Source of the DNA: Chytridium lagenaria
Lineage: Eukaryota; Chytridiomycota; Chytridiomycetes; Chytridiales; Chytridiaceae
NCBI GenBank assembly: GCA_025449115.1
Contig: JAHLKC010000213.1
Location: forward strand, 1 to 43,921
Reading direction: 5' to 3'
Length of the DNA: 43,921 nt
A program made the position numbers and the translations under genes. Shown here piece after piece: positions 43,810 to 43,921 of the stretch. The first letter of the stretch is position 1. Each line of letters starts with the position of its first letter. Under the pieces are notes generated by a model, which was not told the DNA's origin, did not search any database, and saw nothing but the letters and a program-made list of their open reading frames with translations.

Positions 43810-43921
43810 AATAGAATTAAATGCCGTTTTTCATACTTCAGAACGTGCTCTGCGTTGATTGGCAAAAGTCACGCAAGCTGGCGAAACCCTTCTCTGCGCC
43901 ATCCAAGCCAAGTTGGGCTCT
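43810..43921. other. 3' flank of the HEATR6-like gene
   Basis: The stop codon is followed at once by AATAAAATAG, a likely polyadenylation signal (AATAAA at 43805-43810). Nothing else is recognised before the window ends. Confidence 0.5.

Noticed and set aside
1..43921. tRNA, rRNA or telomeric repeats
   Set aside because: No sequence with the expected conserved boxes or telomere-type repeats was recognised by eye; a covariance-model search would be needed to exclude tRNAs fully.

Overview
The window is nuclear DNA from a eukaryote, most likely an early-diverging fungus. Protein genes are split by many very short GT-AG introns (mostly 36-50 bp), the gene set is typical of opisthokonts/fungi, and about 30 kb is packed with LTR and tyrosine-recombinase retroelements. 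The lineage call is an inference; no rRNA or other marker gene is present.

Bases 1-30814 are a nested retroelement graveyard. From 1321 to 6825 lies a tandem array of three long gypsy-type LTRs (about 940 bp each) separated by two nearly identical 0.83 kb internal segments; two of the LTRs carry the same 505 bp solo LTR. From 7490 to 9702 is a reversed, truncated copia pol, itself hit by another solo LTR. From 9703 a reversed gypsy integrase is interrupted by a copia element with both LTRs (10723-21849, target duplication ATTAA), and that copia is interrupted by a 6.1 kb Ngaro/DIRS-type tyrosine-recombinase retroelement (14637-20736) with split direct repeats. The gypsy sequence resumes at 21850. 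After a stretch holding a decayed AP-endonuclease-like gene come two copia fragments facing each other (23572-26764). The same gypsy/solo-LTR/copia nest then recurs in inverted orientation (about 26200-27782), and the gypsy element runs on through integrase, GPY/F module, chromodomain and polypurine tract to its 3' LTR (29880-30814).

Bases 31811-43809 are compact host sequence with seven genes on strictly alternating strands: MGR2/ROMO1-like (+), indoleamine 2,3-dioxygenase (-), an unknown helical protein (+), an F-box/LRR protein (-), mevalonate kinase (+), the CAAX prenyl protease RCE1 (-) and a HEATR6-like HEAT-repeat protein (+). Exon structures were worked out by hand from reading frame, splice signals and recalled family similarity. 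Three genes need a one-base frame correction, and a fourth may, which suggests residual sequencing or assembly indels. Mevalonate kinase (isoprenoid supply) and RCE1 (processing of prenylated proteins) are tail-to-tail and their coding ends overlap by 8 bp; mevalonate kinase and the F-box gene are head-to-head with only 39 bp between start codons.

The most unusual points are the inverted nested-transposon duplication, the split-direct-repeat retroelement, the recurrence of ACGCGT (MCB-like) boxes in three unrelated LTR families, and the tightly alternating gene block with its pathway-linked overlapping pair.
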